NCBI RefSeq assembly: GCF_029952955.1
Contig: NZ_JASATX010000003.1
Span: 248,001-312,000 of the forward strand
Origin: Ruicaihuangia caeni
GTDB lineage: Bacteria > Actinomycetota > Actinomycetes > Actinomycetales > Microbacteriaceae
Direction: 5' to 3'
DNA length: 64,000 nucleotides
Shown: piece after piece, positions 60,579 to 64,000 of the stretch
Layout: the number at the start of each line of letters is the position of its first letter
Position numbering within the stretch: position 1 is the stretch's first letter
Program-made: the position numbers and the translations under genes
Notes under the pieces: generated by a model
Told to the model about the DNA's origin: nothing
Databases searched by the model: none
What the model saw: only the letters and a program-made list of their open reading frames with translations

Positions 60579-61463
60579 TCAGACCCTTTCTGCGACCGCG
60601 CGACGGATGAAGAGTCCCTGCGGCCGCACGATGAGCACGAGGATCACGAGGGCGAAAGCGACTGCATCGCGGAAGGCGACCAGGTCGGTGGGAAGTGCGG
60701 CCTGGATCGCCACGGTGAGCGCACCGAACAGGTATGCGCCGTAGACGGCCGCCTTGAGGTTTCCGCTACCGCCGATGACGGTTGCGACGACACCCGCGAG
60801 CAGGGGGGCGAGCCCCATGGTGGGCGTGACAGTGCCAGTCTTCGCGATCAGCAGGATGCCGGCGACCGCCGCCAGGAACCCTGCGAGGGCGAAGGCGGTG
60901 CTGATGACTCGGTCGGACTTCACACCGACGAGCCGGGCCATGGTGAAGTCCTCCGATGCGGCTCGCATCTGGCGCCCGATCGGTGTGCGGTACAGCACAA
61001 GGCCCATGCCGGCGAGCAGCAGGACAGTGACGAGCACGGTGACCAGGTCAAGCGGGGAGACGCCGATGCCCCCCACCGAGATGCGGGCGCTCACCCAACT
61101 GGGGAGGGCGACCGCTCGCGCCTGCGACCCGATGAAGAGGATCGCGAGGTTCTGCAACAGATACGCGATGCCGAATGACACGATCATCAGCGTCGCCGGC
61201 TTCGCCCCACGAATGAAGCGGAAGGCCAGCTTGTCCATGAGGATGCCGGCGAGCACGCCCGCCGTGATGGCGATGATGATCCGCAACGGCAGCGGTAGAC
61301 CATGGGTCAACAGCAGGGTGTACCCCGTGACCATGATCAACTCGCCGTGTGCGAGGTTCACGAGGTTCATCACACCGAAGATCAGCGCGATGCCGAGGGC
61401 TATGCAGGCGTAAATGCTACCCAGACTCAACGCGTCGATGAGGAACTGAAATACGGCGTTCAT
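60579..61463 (-). CDS. livH: Branched-chain-type ABC transporter permease (LivH family)
   Basis: A 294-residue permease with about eight helices. SLGSIYACIALGIALIFGVM followed by NLAHGELIMVTGY is the LivH start, and RTPIGRQMRAASEDFTMARL (in parts) is the cytoplasmic ATPase-contact loop. Forms the membrane channel with LivM. ATG overlaps the LivF stop (ATGA). Confidence 0.92.
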   Translation of the reverse strand: MNAVFQFLIDALSLGSIYACIALGIALIFGVMNLVNLAHGELIMVTGYTLLLTHGLPLPLRIIIAITAGVLAGILMDKLAFRFIRGAKPATLMIVSFGIAYLLQNLAILFIGSQARAVALPSWVSARISVGGIGVSPLDLVTVLVTVLLLAGMGLVLYRTPIGRQMRAASEDFTMARLVGVKSDRVISTAFALAGFLAAVAGILLIAKTGTVTPTMGLAPLLAGVVATVIGGSGNLKAAVYGAYLFGALTVAIQAALPTDLVAFRDAVAFALVILVLIVRPQGLFIRRAVAERV

Positions 61464-62203
61464 GCCTGACCGGCTCCCTCTGGTTCCGGAGCTGCCCCAT
61501 CGGCGCCGAGGTAGGCCGCTTCGAGCAGTCCGCCTTGGAGGAGCTCGGAGGCCGTGCCCCGCGCGACGATGTTGCCGTGCTGGAGTACGTATGAATGATC
61601 GGCGGTTTCAACAGTGCGGTGGGCGACCTGCTCGACGAGAAGGATGCTGACCCCCTCGTTGTGCAGGCGCTTCAGCACCTCGAAGACCGAGTCGACGATG
61701 ACCGGGGCAAGGCCCGCGGATGGCTCGTCGAGCAGAAGGTATTCGGGCCGGGCGAGCAGTGCCCGGGCGATCGCTAGCTGTTGCTGCTCGCCGCCGGAGA
61801 GGTGGCCGGCGCGCCGGTCACGGAAGCGCCCGAGGATCGGGAACACCTCCATCATCTCCGTGATGTGCGTTCGAGCCTGTTCACGGTCCTTGCGCACGGT
61901 GGTGCCGAGTTGCAGATTCTCGAGCACGGTCATCTGTCCGAAGATCCGACGCCCTTCGGGCACCAGCGAGAGGTGCTTGCCCACGATGTGCTCGGCGCGT
62001 GCCCCGCTCAGCTTCGATCCCGCGAGGGTGACCGAGCCGCTCTTGGGTTTGACGACGCCGGCAATGGTGTTGAGCAGGGTCGACTTGCCCGCGCCGTTCG
62101 GGCCAACGACGCCGACAAATGAGCCCTTCTCCACCTTGATGCTCACGCCGCGCAGGGCCGTGACCGGTCCGTACGCCACGTAGAGCGAATCGACTTCAAG
62201 CAT
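61460..62203 (-). CDS. livF: Branched-chain-type ABC transporter ATP-binding protein (LivF family)
   Basis: A 247-residue ATPase: Walker A GPNGAGKST, signature HLSGGEQQQLAIARALL, Walker B EYLLLDEPSAGL. YGPVTALRGVSIKVEKG is the LivF-type opening. It energises the importer with LivG. Overlaps LivG by eight bases. Confidence 0.93.
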   Translation of the reverse strand: MLEVDSLYVAYGPVTALRGVSIKVEKGSFVGVVGPNGAGKSTLLNTIAGVVKPKSGSVTLAGSKLSGARAEHIVGKHLSLVPEGRRIFGQMTVLENLQLGTTVRKDREQARTHITEMMEVFPILGRFRDRRAGHLSGGEQQQLAIARALLARPEYLLLDEPSAGLAPVIVDSVFEVLKRLHNEGVSILLVEQVAHRTVETADHSYVLQHGNIVARGTASELLQGGLLEAAYLGADGAAPEPEGAGQA

Positions 62204-62945
62204 TGGTCACCTCCGAGCCGAGGTATGCCTCGACGACCGATCGGTTGTTCCTGATCTCGGCGGGAGTACCGGTGGCCAGGATCTCGCCGAAGTTGAGCAC
62301 CGTGATGCGGTCGCAGATGCCCATCACCAGCGGCATGTCGTGCTCGATGAGCAGCATCCCGCAGCCGAATTCGTCACGGATGTCGCGCAGCACATGGCTC
62401 ATCACGACGCTCTCTTCTTCGCTGAGCCCCGCGGCCGGCTCATCGAGCAGCAGGTACTGCGGTTTCGCCGCGAGCGACCGGGCGATGCCCAGTCGACGTT
62501 GGTAGCCGTACGACAGGTTGCCGGCGGCGACATCGGCTTGCGAGTGCAGGTCGAGCATCTCCATCAGCTCGTCGGCAAGAGCTGTTCCGCTGGCCGAACT
62601 CGAGCCGACGCCGATGGCGCCGAGTTCGATGTTCTCGCGAACCGTCAGCTCTCTGAAGACGCGCACGGCTTGGAACGTGCGCACGACGCCGCCCCGAGCG
62701 CGGGCCGGAGCAGTCCACGATGAGGCGTCGACCCCGTCGATGGTCACCCGGCCGCGGGAGAAGTTCTGGTAGCCGCTGATCGCGTTCACCAGGGTGGTCT
62801 TGCCCGCACCGTTGGGACCGATCAACCCCATGATCTCGCCACGACGGACTTCGACCGTCGCTTCATGAAGCGCACGGACCCCGTCGAATTCGACGCAGAT
62901 ACCGTTGGCTTCGAGTCGTTGCTCACTCATTGTGGACTGCTCCAT
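62196..62945 (-). CDS. livG: Branched-chain-type ABC transporter ATP-binding protein (LivG family)
   Basis: A 249-residue ATPase. Walker A GPNGAGKTTLVNAISGY, signature LSYGYQRRLGIARSLA (the LivG variant), Walker B QYLLLDEPAAGLSEEE. The ATG at 62945 or ATG 62930 (with GGAG upstream) may be used. It follows the binding protein gene by five bases. Confidence 0.92.
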   Translation of the reverse strand: MEQSTMSEQRLEANGICVEFDGVRALHEATVEVRRGEIMGLIGPNGAGKTTLVNAISGYQNFSRGRVTIDGVDASSWTAPARARGGVVRTFQAVRVFRELTVRENIELGAIGVGSSSASGTALADELMEMLDLHSQADVAAGNLSYGYQRRLGIARSLAAKPQYLLLDEPAAGLSEEESVVMSHVLRDIRDEFGCGMLLIEHDMPLVMGICDRITVLNFGEILATGTPAEIRNNRSVVEAYLGSEVTNA

Positions 62946-62950
62946 TGCCC

Positions 62951-64000
62951 TTACTCGGTTGCGATCTCCGGCAGGTAACTTGCGGTCAGACGGGCGGCAA
63001 AGGTGGGCTCGCCACCCTCGAGCGCTGCGATCGTCACGGGACGGTCGGCCGCGGTGTGCAGTGTCTCGGAGAAGGTGGCGGGGCCGACGACGGTCTCCAC
63101 CGGAGTGCCGTCTTCGAGCGCCGCGGTGACCGCTTCGCCTTCGGTGCTGTCGGCACGCTCCATGCCCTGCGCGATCATCTGCATGGCGATGTAGCCATCG
63201 ACGATCAGCGAGCTCGGGGGGAAGTCGCCCTGGGCCTCGACGTAGCGGTCGATGATCTCGTTGACCTTGTCGCTCGGGTCACCGCCGTGGTACTGCGCGT
63301 GGTTCGCAACCCAAGTGTTCGCGAGATCGGGAACGGCGTCGAACCATCCGGTCGAGTCGAGCGCGTCGTTGAGCAGCACGGGCACATCGATGCCGGCCGC
63401 GCGAACCTGACGCAGCGCCGAAGCGCCACCCGGAGCGTAGCTGGAGATGACGAGCACCTCAGGGGGCGTCGGCAGCGCCTGAATCTTCGAGATCTGGGCG
63501 TTGATTGACGGGTCCGAGTTTTGGAACGTGTCCTTCCCGAGCACGGCACCTTCACCTGCGAAGTGCTCGAAGGCGTCGATGAACCCATTCGCCCAGTCGG
63601 TGTCGACTCGCAGCGTCGGGTCTTCGAGCACGTAGGCGGTCTTCCATCCCTGCTCCGTGTTCGCCCATTCAGCGGCGGCTGCGGCAGTGGCCTGCGAGAC
63701 CATTCCTGCGGAGAATCCGAGGTCGAGTCCGCCGATGGGGCCGAAGCGGGGGCTGCCGGCGCAGAGCGAAACCGAAATCAGCCCGGCGGATTGGGCTGCG
63801 AGTGCCGCAGGGGAGCCGAAGTCGTAGTCGCACGAGACGATCAGGGCATCCGCACCCTGGTTGATGACCTCTTGCGCCACGGTCGGGGCGAGGTTGCGCT
63901 CCGACTTGTAGTCCTCCTGGATCAGCCGCACCTGCCGACCGAGGATGCCGCCCTCGGCATTCAGGTCTTCAATCGCCATTTCGACCGCTGCCATCGCTGG
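62951..64000 (-). CDS. ABC transporter substrate-binding protein (LivJ/AmiC-type), partial
   Basis: The last 350 residues of a periplasmic-binding-protein-fold type I carrier; the signal peptide and start lie beyond the right edge. AVEMAIEDLNAEGGILGRQV is the usual family opening and the WANTEQGWKTAYVLEDP segment lies in the middle. Related proteins bind branched-chain amino acids, amides or urea (AmiC, UrtA). Substrate in this operon is presumably the amide or lactam acted on by PxpABC. Confidence 0.9.
   Translation of the reverse strand, partial: PAMAAVEMAIEDLNAEGGILGRQVRLIQEDYKSERNLAPTVAQEVINQGADALIVSCDYDFGSPAALAAQSAGLISVSLCAGSPRFGPIGGLDLGFSAGMVSQATAAAAAEWANTEQGWKTAYVLEDPTLRVDTDWANGFIDAFEHFAGEGAVLGKDTFQNSDPSINAQISKIQALPTPPEVLVISSYAPGGASALRQVRAAGIDVPVLLNDALDSTGWFDAVPDLANTWVANHAQYHGGDPSDKVNEIIDRYVEAQGDFPPSSLIVDGYIAMQMIAQGMERADSTEGEAVTAALEDGTPVETVVGPATFSETLHTAADRPVTIAALEGGEPTFAARLTASYLPEIATE

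Noticed and set aside
1-64000. Mobile elements, prophage and CRISPR
   Set aside because: No transposase, integrase, capsid or cas-like gene and no regularly spaced repeat array. The holin-like gene at 41029 belongs to a family of ordinary membrane proteins.

Overview
The window is high-GC chromosomal DNA from an actinobacterium, most likely a Micrococcales/Microbacteriaceae-type organism. The evidence is gene content: a small acyl-CoA carboxylase epsilon subunit, a dCTP deaminase of the mycobacterial dUMP-forming type, a fused CopD-CtaG membrane protein, an F420-type luciferase-like oxidoreductase, a DtxR/IdeR iron box in front of heme oxygenase, and CsoR and Zur metal circuits. There are many GTG/TTG starts and ATGA/GTGA stop-start overlaps. 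I saw no transposase, integrase, phage structural gene or CRISPR array.

Layout. Positions 1-8 kb: two catabolic blocks, a LysR regulator with a TPP-dependent enzyme and a PF04199 cyclase, then a MarR-like protein, then an IclR-controlled divergent pair carrying the lower meta-cleavage enzymes (2-oxopent-4-enoate hydratase, acylating acetaldehyde dehydrogenase, 4-hydroxy-2-oxovalerate aldolase). 8-16 kb: dcd, an SDR, tRNA-Gly(CCC) with a peculiar duplication of its 3' end, a manganese-type (yybP-ykoY) riboswitch in front of a TerC transporter, small membrane/hypothetical genes, a metallo-beta-lactamase-fold pseudogene and an amino-acid permease. 16-25 kb: DNA repair, heme oxygenase with an iron box, a Pif1/RecD-like helicase, CopD-CtaG, HU and the rpmB-rpmG-rpsN ribosomal operon. 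25-29 kb: acyl-CoA oxidase and an F420-type oxidoreductase. 28.6-36 kb: metal homeostasis, a zinc ABC importer with its own Zur regulator and Zur box, then CsoR-CopZ-CopA copper export. 36-45 kb: a 2-oxoacid dehydrogenase complex (E1 alpha, E1 beta, E2) with an aminotransferase, a WXG100-like/hydrolase pair, a low-molecular-weight phosphatase and purB.

45-64 kb is the most interesting part. Two minus-strand operons flank a PucR-family regulator. Operon 1 (53.7 down to 45.05 kb) is tightly overlapped: fumarase-superfamily lyase, aldehyde dehydrogenase, MmgE/PrpD protein, a strongly shortened carboxyltransferase-like protein, acyl-CoA carboxylase epsilon, biotin carboxylase-BCCP, MFS transporter. 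Operon 2 (from beyond the right edge down to 55.4 kb) is a branched-chain-amino-acid-type ABC importer, PxpC, PxpA, a divergent PxpB and a GABA-type aminotransferase. Together they read as an uptake and catabolic route for an amide or lactam: import, ATP-dependent ring opening by PxpABC, transamination to a semialdehyde, oxidation to a dicarboxylate. It has an unusual attached biotin carboxylase whose partner carboxyltransferase looks degenerate. The substrate cannot be read from the sequence.
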